Under the pieces are notes generated by a model. That model worked only from the letters and a program-made list of their open reading frames with translations, was not told where the DNA came from and ran no database searches. DNA of 64,000 nucleotides, from assembly GCA_003116995.1 (NCBI GenBank), contig BDSL01000065.1:281001-345000 (forward strand), read 5' to 3'. The position numbers and the translations under genes were made by a program. Each line of letters starts with the position of its first letter. The stretch's first letter is position 1. Of the stretch, positions 11,498 through 22,199 are shown piece by piece. This DNA is from Yamagishiella unicocca. Taxonomy: Eukaryota > Chlorophyta > Chlorophyceae > Chlamydomonadales > Volvocaceae.

Positions 11498-14400
11498 ATG
11501 GATAAAGCTATTGACTTCAATTCCGACAAAGCACGTATAGAGGTTAGCACGGTCGCAGCAGGAGGAGTCTCCGTCTCTGTTGGACTTGATACGGCGTCTC
11601 AACCCTGTCATGTTGCTTTCTCAGGAAGCCATCCTTACTGCAATCAATACTTCACTCCAGCCAGCGGAGGCAGCAAGGAAGGCGCTCCGGGGAGCATTTC
11701 CATCCGCGAGCTTCGTTGACAAGGTGCGACAGCAGCTTTGGGTCGGTAATTGCATGCCTTGCATCGGCACACAACTAAATAAGTAGGAAATGATCATGAT
11801 CATGGTTGGCACCGTGCAGGAGGATGGCACGCTCAGCGTCCAAGGGCTCGATGCGGCGCAGCGGCAGAGCCTGGAGGATACCCTGTTTGAGTTAAACCTA
11901 TCGCTTGCCAGCCAGGCTGTGGCAAAGGGTCTCCCGCTCATGCAGTACCTGCACCCGGACGCCACGCACGATGGCATTATGACCATACCCAGGTACACCT
12001 GAAGGTCTTGCAGCGGCCCTTTCCGCCCCTGAGACTGGTCGAAGGGAGTGTGCACGGAAGTGGCCGGTGGGCAGCATAAGCGGTGGCCCCGGCAAGGGGG
12101 GGCCGGCGGCAAAAGTTGACCCGGTCGCATGCTAGCACCCGACTCTGCGAATGCGCCTGGCCTCAATCTCTTCTCATCTCCATGTTCCTGTCAACCTTGC
12201 GATCTGGGGTCGGCACCAGAGGGCTCGGCCCCTTGCAGCCTTGCCAAGACGCCTCCCTGGATCCACCCCTGGATCCTCGACGCCCGCCCGCCCACCCACC
12301 TACTCAGGTTCCTCCAGGTGTGTCTGGAGTTCTCTCGGCCGCTGCTGGCGGAGCCCATCAAGGACCTGGAGAAGGCGGGGGGCCGCAGGCGCCTCATCGA
12401 CTACGGTGCGACCGGCTCGGGGGGCTCCGGAACCTCCTGGGGCCTCCCGGGTTGCGATTAGAATGCGCAGAGAATGTGGGCAGCGGGGATATACTAGCGC
12501 AAGCAGCGTATACCCCCGCTTGTGCTCCCAAGCAGCGTACCAACAATATCACCCACCCACCCACTCTCCCGCCTGTGTGTGCGTGCAGAGGGCTGGGCGC
12601 GCCTGTTCGAGGGCCTTATGGAGGTGGGCACCATCGCCGACTGCGCGGACCTCTTTCGTCTGATGGAGGGCGCCACTGGGCGAGTGCAGCAGCAGGGCGC
12701 CACCGGCGCGGAGGCCGACCTGGGCTGGGCGGCGGTGTTCTGCATGGAGGACTTCCGGCGGGAGCAGGGCGCCAAGCTGGCGCTGCTGCGCATGAGCAAC
12801 ATGCTCTTCAGGCGCCTGTCAAAGGTACGGCAGCCCTGCGGCCGTACAGCCGGACGTACGACAGCGTTCGTGAAGGGCGCGTCGCGGGCAGGCCGGGGGC
12901 AGGCGGCGTTGCGTGGTGGTGGTGGAGGAGCCTGTGGACTGATTGGCCGTGGCGCACCTTCGTTCTGGCTAGGACTGGGTTTGCGTCTCGGGGAGGGTGG
13001 AGGCAGGAGAGGACGGAACGGGGGAGGCAAGAGAGGAGGGAAAGGGTGGAGGCAGGAGAGGAGGGAACGGGGGAGGCAGGAGAGGAGGAAACGGGTGGAG
13101 GCAGGAGAGGAGGGAACGGGGGAGGCAATGATCCGCAGCATAAAGGACGTGTGATGTGTGATGTTACAGGCGTACGACGTGAGGTTATGCGGGCGGCTGC
13201 TCATCTTCATCTCGCGATGCTACGAGCTGAACGACAAGAGCGGACTCAACGTGGCGGTGGGTACAGGCTGGGGTTACAGAAAAGAACCGGTGTGATGAAG
13301 TGGGATGGGGGGCTCCTCGCAGGGGACGGGACGTGGGTTCAAGCCCGGAAGGGTGCTCGGCCGGGAGGGGGGAGGGGAGAGGGGCTGCCGGATGATGCTT
13401 TTGCACTACTGGGGTGGGTGAAGGTGGGGTGGGGTGAAGGTGGTTGGGTCGGCGTGGGGCACCTCCATAGGACGGGAGCTAGGGACGGCGAGGCGGATGG
13501 GCGGGTGGGCGGCGGCGGTGGTCTGCGTGAGCGCTATGCGCGAGGATGTGGCGTCATGGCTCCCGGCAAGTGGGGGCGGCAGCCGGGCGGCAGCAGCCCG
13601 CGGAGGGCATCAAGCAGCGCCCTGACCGAGGGAGCCACCTGCCCTTGCGGCGCTCCGTTACCCCAGGGCGCGCTGAACACGGGACTGGCGCTGCCTGTGG
13701 ACGAGGTGGAGGCGGGGGCGGTGGACAGCATCGGAGAGCAGATCGACCGGCGCCTGTACACGTGCTTCTGGGGGCTGCAGGCCGTGTTCCAGGTGGGAGG
13801 GGCGTGTGCGCGTGGTGCGTTACGTCATCTGACCGGGCCTGAAGTTGGCCATGGGAAGCTACCCTGCCTAACGGAAAGACCGCCGAAGCACTCCCCTATA
13901 AGGAGAGGGGCGTGAGGGACCGCAGTCCCCTCCTGTGGGTGCGTGCGTGTGTATGTGTGGAGAGGAAACGAAGGAACTGTTGGTCGGCACCGAAAAGGCG
14001 GGAGGGAGCAGGGGGTGGGCATCACCAGGGCACCGTCTTATACAAAGTGCCGCCGTTACAACGGCAGGGGAAGGGGAGGGGTGTGCGCAAGGCTGAAGGC
14101 GCAGCTTTACCCTTGGGCTGCAGGGAGGGCAGCTAGGCGCGCCACCTGCATCTCGCACCCATTTCCCATCCCCCCCCAAAAATTGCCGCCACCCGCAGAA
14201 CCCCGCGCAAGTGCTCCAGCCAGTGGTGTACGGCAAGGTGCTGGGGGACATGACGATGGTGCTGGACGAGTTTGCGGCCATCAAGAACCCAGTGGCCGCC
14301 ACCGGCCCGTGGGTCGGCTCGCGTCCCGGCCAGCGCTCGGCAGCCGACGCCGGCGGTGACTCGATGGACGTGGACGATGCGGCGGCGGGCGCAGGGGCGG

Positions 14401-17400
14401 CGGCGGACGCCTCCAGGGATGGCAACGGCAACGGCGACGCCGGCGGTGTGGGCACTCGCTACCTGACCAGCAGCAAGCTGTTTGGGTTGCAGCTTCGGGA
14501 CTGCACGTTCAGGTGGGGGGGGCTGGTGTGAAACCGTTGACACGAAAAACGGCAAGATAGTGGGCGCATTGTCGGCGGACAGCGAGGATGTGGGCGCATG
14601 CTGGAACATTGGGATGAGCAGGTGGGGGGGGGGAAGCGGAACTGAGTGGGGGAGGGCTGAGGAAAGCCCGTGGACTAGGAAGCCGAGTAGGAAACCGTTT
14701 GGTGCGCACATGTTAAAAGAGCGGGGAGCAGAGCTGAGCGCGGGGGGAGGGGGCCGCGACCAGCTGCCAGCTTCCCTCCGAAACCTGTACGACGTCCTGT
14801 CCTCAGCGGCACTCTCCCTCTGTAAGCGCAGCAGGCATCAGGCAAATACGACACTGTCTACTGTAAGCTGCGAGTGGTACCGTACTTAGGGTTTAGGAAC
14901 GTACACGCACCGTCTCCCTCCTCCCTTTCTCCCCGTCACACGTCTCCTCGGCTGAAGCCTGAAGCCTTGATTGAATCAAGGCTTCAGACCTCCCAATGGG
15001 AATCAAGTTGATTCCCATTGGGCTCCGTCCCTGAGGCCAGGTGGCTGGATGGCCCGCAGCCCCCCAGCAGTAGGGGTGGTTGACCGGCGTCATGCTTCCA
15101 CCAGCTCACCAACGGCGCCGCGCCCCACCCCCACCCATCCGATCCCCACCCACACCCATCCGATTTCCACCCCCACCCATCCGATCCCCACCCACACCCA
15201 TCCGACCCCCACCCCCACCCATCCGACCCCCACCCCCACCCATCCGACCCCCACCCCCACCCATCCGACCCCCACCCACACCCATCCGATCCCCACCCGC
15301 GCGCGTGCTCCCCCTCGCAGGCGGCACTTCCTGCTTCAGTGCCTGGCGCTGCTGCAGTACATCGAGCAGCCCAGCAAGGCGGACCGCTCCACGGTTGGGC
15401 AGCGGCCCGAGGGGCTCGAGGCGCTCAGAGCCAAGGTACGGCACGTACGGCAGGGGAGTAACTTACCCCCCCTCGACTCATCCCACCCATTGGCCAACCC
15501 ATTTCACGCTACGACCAGCACACACGGGTACATGACCCACGGCACCCCACGGCTTAGCGTGGAGATGGAACGCGGCCCGATTCCAGGGCCCCTCCACCCT
15601 CCTCCTCCTCCCGTTTTTATCCCCTCCCTGGACCCCCCCTCCCTGTCGGCCGTGGATTCTGCGGGGTATCCTTCACCCCCCCCCCTCCTGTAGCTCTACA
15701 CGGCGCTCTCCGACACCAAGGACTTCGGACCGGACTTCGCGGCGGCGGTGCGCTGCGTGCTGCAGCACGAGGCGCACTGGGTGGCGTGGAAGCACAGCAC
15801 GCAGCCGCCGGGCGGCGCGGCGGGGGCGGTGGCGGCGGGGTTGGGGGCGGGTGGGGCTCCGGGGGCGGGCGCCGCGGCGGCGGCGGCGGTGGCAGCTGCA
15901 CCCACGGGGTCGGCGGCGGCTGGTGGCGCCGGCGAGCTGTGTCGGGACTTCTCCCGGCCGTGCGCCCCTCCCACCAAGGAGATTACCTCGACATCACACG
16001 GGGTGCGTGGCTCTGGCTGGCTGGTTGAGAGGGGAGGTGGGAGGAAGGGAGGGAGGAGTGGCGCCCCAAGCGGGGCTGGCCCGCCTACTGGCTGGTGGCT
16101 GATGGCTGGTTCTCTTGGAGCATGCAGTCAGGCTTGGCGGCGGGTGGGATGGGGGCTGGCTTGGGTGCGTCGCATTGGGAGCTTTGGGGGTGAGGGTGCG
16201 CACCGGGGATACGCGGGTTGACTGGTTGGTTGGCGGGGTGGCGGGAGTGCGGGTTAGTTGGTTTCGAGGTGGCGGGAGTGCGGGTTAGTTGGTTTCGGAG
16301 TGGCGGGCGTGCGGGTTCCTCCTGCGGCCTCCAGGGTCCGAGCCTGGGCGCAACGCGGCGGCGGACGCCCCGATTTCGAGCCGCCCTCGCGCTCGCCCTT
16401 GCCTTGACGGCTTCACCGAGGTATCGCTCCCCACCCCCCCACATCGCGCCCCTCAACCCTATCCCACCCCTGCCGCCCCGCAACCCTATCCACGGGTCTT
16501 CCTCGAAACCCCTGCCGCAGGACGCCACCGGTGCTGGACCCCCGAAACGCAAGCGCGGCGGGGCCGCCCGCGCCGGCGGTGGCGGTGGCGGCATGATGGG
16601 TGCTGGCGGGCGCTTCGCGGTGTCCCGTGGAGTGACGGGCATCTCGGACCCGCTGGCTGGGCTGAGGGTGACGGAGAGGCGCACCCGGTCGCGCAACCAG
16701 ATGGGCGAGGAGGAGATGGTGCCCATGCTGCCCAGTGCGCCGGTGCGGATGTCGTGCGTGCGGGGCGGGAGGGTGGGAGGCCGGGGGTTTGATCAGAGAA
16801 TCCGCGAATCCACGGCCGACAAACCGAGGGCGGTGAAGGTGACGGGAGGCCGGGGGGCATGAAGGAGGGAAGGAGGGAGGACTAAAATGTGGGAAGCGTG
16901 TAGGTAAGACCTGTGAACGGAGGAGGAGGAAGAAGTTAGGAAGTAGATAGCTGGAGTAAAGGTATTGGCTTAGATAGCTGGAGAAATATTTTGGACATGC
17001 ATTGGCAAGGAGGGGAGCGAATGGTGAGGATTGTGGGAGTTGTGGGAGGGGGGAAAGCGGTTGGTCTTCCCTCCGTGCATTACGTAATCCCGCCCGTTGT
17101 AGCTCCGCGACCATGTTTGCGGCCCCCCCTGTAGTCTGCTTTGCGAGTTCCGTTTGCGGCCCCCCCTGTAGTCTGCTTTGCGAGTTCCGTTTGCGGCCCC
17201 CCCTGTAGTCTGCTTTGCGAGTTCCGTTTGCGGCCCCCACCCTTATGCACCTCTGTGCTGCTATGCCCCCTGCCAGGTCCCTGTGCTGCTATGACCCCCC
17301 TATTCCCCCCCCCCCTTCAGCGCCCCACCAACCCGACCGACCCACCAAGCTCTCCGGCATGCACACCCAAACCGACTTTCCGCACGCCTCGTGTCCTAGC

Positions 17401-19222
17401 CTGTACGACGCTTTGCCGCGTTTGACCAGTCCGCGTTTGACCAGTCCGCGTTTGACCTGTCCGCGTTTGACCAGTCCGCGTTTGACCGGTCCGCGTTTCC
17501 TACGCTACCTCCTGCTGCTTCGGCATGCTCCTCGCAGACGCATTTCCTGAACTATCACTGTTCACAGTAGAACGATTTCTCGCGCTATATACCATAGCTG
17601 CCGTGCCCAATGGTCCCCCTCGGGCCCCCCTCCTGCTGCTGCAGGAGCTCCTGGCACCCATCCTCGAGGATCTTGATCCCGACAACGATGTGGAGCCGGC
17701 ATTGCGGCGGGTCAAGGAGCAGGTGTTCGGCTGGAAGCGCATGCGCACGCTGGCAAGGAACTGCCTGGAGGTGCGTGGCAACGGGGGGAAGGGGGGCCGG
17801 GAGGAGGCAGGGGCCTGGCTGACGGGTGGGAAGGGGGGCGGGCGCGAGAAGGGCGGTCGAGGGAAGCGACATCGGCCGGTTGTGGTGGGGAGGGTGAACG
17901 ACCAAGGCGCAGGGCAATTACGTAATACATGCTGGCGGGCGTTTTTTCCTTTGTAATACCAACGGTCGCAAACGTATAAGACGTATTATTAATGTCCTAA
18001 ATGTATTTTATTGTATTTCCGTTCTGGATACTACGCTGGCTGATTACATGACAAAGTTTCCAAAAACCTTTGGCGTTTCTTTGTGATGAAAGTACAAGTC
18101 GACATGTTACTCATTGTACAATTGCACAGGACGGTACGTGACAACTGGATATTTAGTACGTAGTTTCCGAAGAAAACTACCTTCTCCTAAACCCTATTAC
18201 CCTGGAACCCCTTCATCCCTGAATTGTGGCTCATGTGATTCGCGCAATTTGAACTAGGAAACAGGTGTTAGTCATGTCAACATATTTAGTAATAGATTAG
18301 TATCCGAGATGTTACAGCGTCCCCCGAGCTCGTGCGAACCCAGGACAAGAGGAACGGCCCATGCCGAGCATCACCATACGGCAGCCAGGGCCGAACCCAG
18401 CAGACGCCCCCAAGAGCACAGGAAAGCCGCGAAAGGCACAAAGACGCCATATTTAGTATTCTACGGCGGAATGGGCCCCTCTTGCCCTGGGTAATAGTAT
18501 GATAATATGTTACAGTATCCTCAAACCCGGGCGAATCCAGGACAAGAAGAGGGAACTATTCCGGGCCTCAGCATTGAGCGCCGGAGCTGAACCCGGCAGG
18601 GCTCCCAAGGGCAGAGGCAAGCTCGAAACTCACAGAGACATTCTCATTATCAATCCCTGAAACATTAGGCCCTTGCAGTCCTGCAACCCAGCGAACAACC
18701 CTAGGAAAACCCTTGCAATAAGAACAGCATCAAGGCCCTCTTCATGCATGACAGGACACGGCCAACCTCGCAAGGATTACGATCAGTTCACGGTGTAAGC
18801 ACTCTACGGTGATCGGGCAGACGTTCGTCACCCACCATCCACTGAGCCTACCTCAGTTTCTCAGTGTCCTCAGGCTCGCGGGACTCAGGACATAAGCAGG
18901 GGCTGGGCCCAGCAGACGCCCCGAAGACGCCACCACGTCTGCGCCGACGCACCCACCTGCTCACGCCCTCCCCTGCCGCGCGCAGTACTACAAGAAGGGC
19001 GACGACCCGGAGGAGTCGGTCCTCGAGATGCACCCTGAGCTCAAGGCCAAGATCGCGGCGAAGAAGGCCGAGAGGGAGGCGGAGCTGGCGGCAGCGGCGG
19101 CTGCGGAGGCGGCGGAGGCGGGAGAAGCTCCCCCGGACGACGCCGGCGACGGCGGCGATCCGAACAAAATAGAGGAGGGGGAAGCGGTGGCAAGCCCGCG
19201 GGGCAAGGGCGCCACGGGGTAG
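11498..19222 (+). CDS. THO1: THO complex subunit 1 (HPR1/THOC1)
   Basis: Subunit of the nuclear THO/TREX complex that couples transcription to mRNP packaging and export. Well-supported exons: 11498-11542, 11625-11723, 11820-11992, 12308-12405, 12589-12824, 13170-13256, 13667-13792, 14199-14512, 15321-15435, 15694-16002; then 16521-~16757, 17645-17770 and 18986-19222. An extra phase-0 exon at 16343-16420 (ending RPCLDGFTE) is possible. Matches to plant HPR1 in order: FEGLMEVGTIADCADLF, LLRMSNMLFRRLSKAYDVRL, FISRCYELNDKSGLNVAGA, FWGLQAVFQNPAQV, VGTRYLTSSKLFGLQLRD, RHFLLQCLALLQYIEQPSK, VLQHEAHWVAWKH and RVKEQVFGWKRMRTLARNCLE. Ala/Gly-rich insertions sit at 14300-14450 and 15800-15930. The last exon (YYKKGDDPEESVLEMHPEL, then a charged tail) is separated by a 1.2 kb intron containing dispersed repeats. 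The region between 16.0 and 17.6 kb is uncertain: I could not find the family's usual segment before 'LAPILEDLDPDND'. Confidence 0.87.
12990..13135. repeat. Purine-rich tandem repeat in THO1 intron
   Basis: Repeated GGAGGCAGGAGAGGAGGGAACGG-like units of about 23-27 bases, five or so copies, just before the 13170 acceptor. Non-coding. Confidence 0.75.
14959..15022. repeat. Two adjacent near-perfect palindromes in THO1 intron
   Basis: Bases 14959-14987 form a 29-base palindrome (arms CTGAAGCCTTGATT / AATCAAGGCTTCAG) and 14992-15022 a second one of 31 bases (arms CCCAATGGGAATCAA / TTGATTCCCATTGGG). Both share the ATCAA core. They would form two consecutive hairpins in the pre-mRNA or cruciforms in DNA. 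Confidence 0.85.
15120..15300. repeat. 21-bp C-rich minisatellite in THO1 intron
   Basis: About eight to nine copies of a unit containing CCCACCCATCCGA lie immediately upstream of the acceptor at 15320. It doubles as an unusually long pyrimidine-rich tract. Confidence 0.8.
17115..17240. repeat. 37-bp tandem repeat in THO1 intron
   Basis: Three to four copies of a unit containing CCCCTGTAGTCTGCTTTGCG. A separate 15-bp repeat (GCGTTTGACCAGTCC, five to six copies) follows at about 17418-17500 in the same intron. Confidence 0.8.
18309..18440 (+). repeat. Dispersed repeat family, copy 1
   Basis: Begins TGTTACAGCGTCC, continues with GAACCCAGGACAAGAGGAAC and ends near CCAGCAGACGCCC. It sits inside the last THO1 intron. 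It is similar to copies at 18505, 18862, 19840 and 20527, and inverted at 20980, 21300, 21668 and 55713. Confidence 0.75.
18505..18650 (+). repeat. Dispersed repeat family, copy 2
   Basis: Same order of blocks as copy 1: TGTTACAGTATCCTCAAACC, then GAATCCAGGACAAGAAGAGG, then GCTGAACCCGGCAGG. It is about 65 bases downstream of copy 1 in the same THO1 intron. Confidence 0.7.
18862..18935 (+). repeat. Dispersed repeat family, partial copy 3
   Basis: Contains GTGTCCTCAGGCTCGCGGGA and GGGCCCAGCAGACGCCCCGA. It ends about 50 bases before the acceptor of the final THO1 exon, so the repeat nearly abuts coding sequence. Confidence 0.65.
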
Positions 19223-19433
19223 GGTAAGAGCAGGGAAGGGACCCGGTTTGAGCGGTTACTGGTCGTACGCCCGCCGTACATGCACCAGCGGGCAGTTGCA
19301 GGGCGCGGACACGCAAGAGGAAGTGGTGAGGGCGGAAAGCGCGGCGGCGTCTGTTGTGTGGAGTGACGGCAAGCAACGGGTGCGCACAAGAGGGCATCCG
19401 TCGTCGACGCGTGCTGGGGTCATCGCCCTGACG

Positions 19434-19438
19434 TGTAA
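19434..19438 (+). terminator. Candidate TGTAA poly(A) signal for THO1
   Basis: TGTAA, the green-algal polyadenylation pentamer, occurs about 210 bases after the THO1 stop codon. It is a plausible but unproven 3' end signal. Confidence 0.45.
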
Positions 19439-19839
19439 CGTCATGACGGTTCCGCTGGCGATGACGTTGGAGGGGCCGATGGGTGGTGGTCGCAAGCGGG
19501 GCGCGTGCGCTCTCCAGCCCTCGACGCGCCCTACAGCTAGTCGGGCTACTGTGGCGGCACCGGTATGTCCGGTCCATCTGGATTAGGAGCTGCACTGTGC
19601 AATCCTGCCACGTCCATGTAGGCCGGAGGGGAGTCATGACCTGGACTTGCCATTCCTAATCTCCTCCACGCATGCCTCTTGCGACCTGCTTCGAATGATC
19701 CTCTACCACCACTTCCTGTGTTACTGCAACCAGGAGTTGAGCCGTACAAACTGAGGCTTGTACGGTCCCGACGAGCCACGAGGCTTATGAACCGCGAAAA
19801 GGCACGCCTAGACCAAAAGGGAGTGAGAAACGTGGTAAA

Positions 19840-20010
19840 ACTGGTGCTAAAATAGCGGGGGGGCCCCATACTTCACCGTACGACAAAGCCAACGCTAGCA
19901 GCCAGTAGACGCCCCAAAAGGCACAGGGGGAAAACACACAGGAAACCCCGCCGAGCCCAAGAGGGCGCGGGGTCCCGGCCAAAAAGAACAACCCAGGTAA
20001 CCCCAGGCAC
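19840..20010 (+). repeat. Dispersed repeat family, copy 4
   Basis: Contains CTAGCAGCCAGTAGACGCCC followed by AAGGCACAGG and an extended 3' part (AAGAACAACCCAGG) that is shared with copy 5. Its reverse complement is close to the copy at 55.7 kb. Confidence 0.65.
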
Positions 20011-20526
20011 ACAGCCGGAAAATCGGCGGTTCCTGGACGTGGGGAGTAAGGAGCAGTAAGGAGCCTAGCACCCGATGCTCATCAATTGTCCTTAAATTTG
20101 GTAGGAAGCGTGTTACAATTCCTTATTATCATCAAGCTATCATAGAACGATGGCACCAAAATACCACACACTGGTTTTCGGCAAAGTCTGTATTCTGATA
20201 CAATGCCCCCCAGCCGCCTCGCTTCTGCATGCTTGGCTCGCTTAACCCTCCCCCACCCGAAACCTGTTGAGAAAGGTCTGGTTGTAGGTACGGCCAGCAC
20301 GAGAGGGACAGGCTAACCCCGAACGGCCCAAGGACAGTCTACAGACTAGGAGACTAGGACCGTCGAAGCTAGCAAGTACATACGTAATGCGTTTTGAAAA
20401 TTACCCTTGGCGGACAGCAGCAGCTGCTAAGACCGGGAGCGTCGCTCCAGAGCCACTGCACTCCGAAAGTTGCAGGAAACCGCGGTTTTCTGCGCTATGC
20501 CCAGGAAAGTCCAAGGTAATGACAAG

Positions 20527-20740
20527 GTGTTACAGTGTCCTCAAGCCCGGGCGAGCCATTCCTGAGCCCAGGAGAAGAGGGGAGGACCATACCGATCCCT
20601 CACTGCACGAGGAGCCAGCGCTTGCAGCCAGCAGACGCCCCAAGAGGCGCAGAAAAACAGGATGCCCCGACTCGCCCAAGAAGGGCGGAGCTCTGACAGA
20701 AAAGGACAACCCAGGCGCCCGAAGGCCCACTGCAAGAAAA
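20527..20740 (+). repeat. Dispersed repeat family, copy 5
   Basis: Begins TGTTACAGTGTCCTCAAGCC, then CCCAGGAGAAGAGGGGAGG and GCAGCCAGCAGACGCCCCAA, with an extended 3' part like copy 4. With the inverted copy at 20980 it forms a pair facing inward. Confidence 0.7.
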
Positions 20741-20979
20741 GTTGGAGAACCAGACAGTCCGGACCGGCGGGCTGGAAACAGAACCCCCCCCGGCGGCCCA
20801 GTTCACCACCCACTCACGAGAAACGCCCCACCCGAAAGGACGGTCAGCAAAGGAACCTTCAGCACAATGGGCTGTCCCAACAAGCCGACGCCAAGAGGAC
20901 GGAAACAACGCAAAACCGGACAAACGGCGCCCCAGGCGCACCCATAGACACGGCCCCAGGCAACAGAAATAGCTAGCCG

Positions 20980-21105
20980 GATCAAGGCTTTTCTGTGCCC
21001 TTCGGGGCATTTGCTGGGCGTCGTGTGGTGAGCCCGTGGACATGGGCCCCTCCTCTTGTCCTGGGTTCGCGGGGGCTTGGGGGCACTGTAAAGTCTCATT
21101 GTTTT
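20980..21105 (-). repeat. Dispersed repeat family, inverted copy 6
   Basis: Reads as the reverse complement of the family: TTTTCTGTGCCCTTCGGGGC, then GGGCCCCTCCTCTTGTCCTG and GGGGCACTGTAAA. Confidence 0.7.
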
Positions 21106-21299
21106 TATATATAACTATGACAAAACATGCTCCCTTTTGGGGCTGCTCTGCCCGGGCTTTTTGTTGTCGGCCTTTCCCGTTGTTTCGTGCGGTTGTGCGC
21201 TTCATTTTGTGGTGCCCGGCAGTTGGCTGTGTTATTGCGTCTTGGCTGCTTAACAATGCCCGCAAGCCCGCTTCTGTTTGGGCGGGGTGGCGTCTGTAT

Positions 21300-21440
21300 G
21301 CCTTTCGAGGCTTTCCTGTGCTCTTCTGGGCAGTTCTGGGCGTCTGCTTGGTTCAGCCCTGGCTGTCGTATGGTGAGCAGGTGAGGCCACGAACACGGGC
21401 CCCACTTCCTTGTCCTCGGTTTCCCCGGGATTGGCGACAT
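21300..21440 (-). repeat. Dispersed repeat family, inverted copy 7
   Basis: Contains TGGGCGTCTGCTTGGTTCAG and GGGCCCCACTTCCTTGTCCT in the inverted orientation. Confidence 0.65.
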
Positions 21441-21667
21441 AGCAACATTTATATATTACGACATTTTGTGGCCTCTGGTGATTGCAGCCGTCGGATCTCG
21501 GGCTCGCCGCGGTCCGAGCGTCCGACAGTGGTCGCCTTGCAATGTCGTAACTTGTCAAGCTCATTACTTAATCAGAAATCTCGCGTACCTAAGATGCATA
21601 TAGAAACAGCAGGATTAATGCGGCGCCACAGGGCGTTGTATTGCTGTAGTGCTGTGCGGTTGTCACG

Positions 21668-21775
21668 AAGTTTTCGGGGCGTCTGCGGAGTTCAGCCCTT
21701 GGCTCTCATATGGCGAGGCCACGGACACGGGTTTCTTGCCCTGGGTTCGCCTGGCCTTGAGCATACTGTAAACAT
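21668..21775 (-). repeat. Dispersed repeat family, inverted copy 8
   Basis: Contains GGGGCGTCTGCGGAGTTCAG and TTCTTGCCCTGGGTTCGCC and ends near ATACTGTAAAC, matching the ends of the other inverted copies. Confidence 0.65.
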
Positions 21776-22199
21776 TACCATTTACATAACCGTTAAAGGC
21801 TGCGCGTTGTGGTTGCGTCAGACGATGGATTGATGATTCCTCCTTACTTTTACGCAAATAAGTTGTTAGAATGAACGTGCTTGTAACTAGGCGTAACGTC
21901 TCGGGGTTCCGTCACTCTTTGTCTCTTGTACAAGCTTACGAAGTGGTTCGAACCACGCAGTACAATATCCAGCCACCGCACTATTGCGTTAAGCGCTAAA
22001 TTTTATGTAGTAATATGATGTTACGGTGGCTGCCTTTGTTTGGTGCAAATGAAACCAGTGTACAGTCACCTAGTGTTAGCTTGCGGCTTAACGACAGGTC
22101 GTAACCTTTTGTCTGTGGACCGTTTCGGTGTTAGTCTATAGTGACGCAGGGATCGCGTTCCTTTCATACGCCCCGTGTCGCCGTGTGCCGCGAAAGGAG

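Larger units (their letters stand above)
19223..22199. other. Intergenic repeat-rich region between THO1 and the cyclase gene
   Basis: No gene was recognised in these 3 kb. The interval holds several copies of the dispersed repeat family in both orientations. Long open frames here, for example 21036-21833, follow the repeats and show no protein family resemblance. The right-hand part (21.9-22.2 kb) should contain the cyclase promoter; no TATA box was evident. Confidence 0.6.

Noticed and set aside
16335..16420. Exon starting at the CAG at 16333-16334 in THO1
   Set aside because: Using that acceptor at phase 0 leads to a stop in the next exon. Only the weaker GAG acceptor at 16341-16342 keeps the frame, so the exon is left as tentative.
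21036..21833. 265-codon plus-strand frame as a gene
   Set aside because: It overlaps two inverted copies of the dispersed repeat, has no domain, and its composition follows the repeats.
21930..21990. Possible tRNA T-arm (TGGTTCGAACCACG)
   Set aside because: The match is a simple palindrome; no acceptor stem or anticodon arm could be assembled around it.
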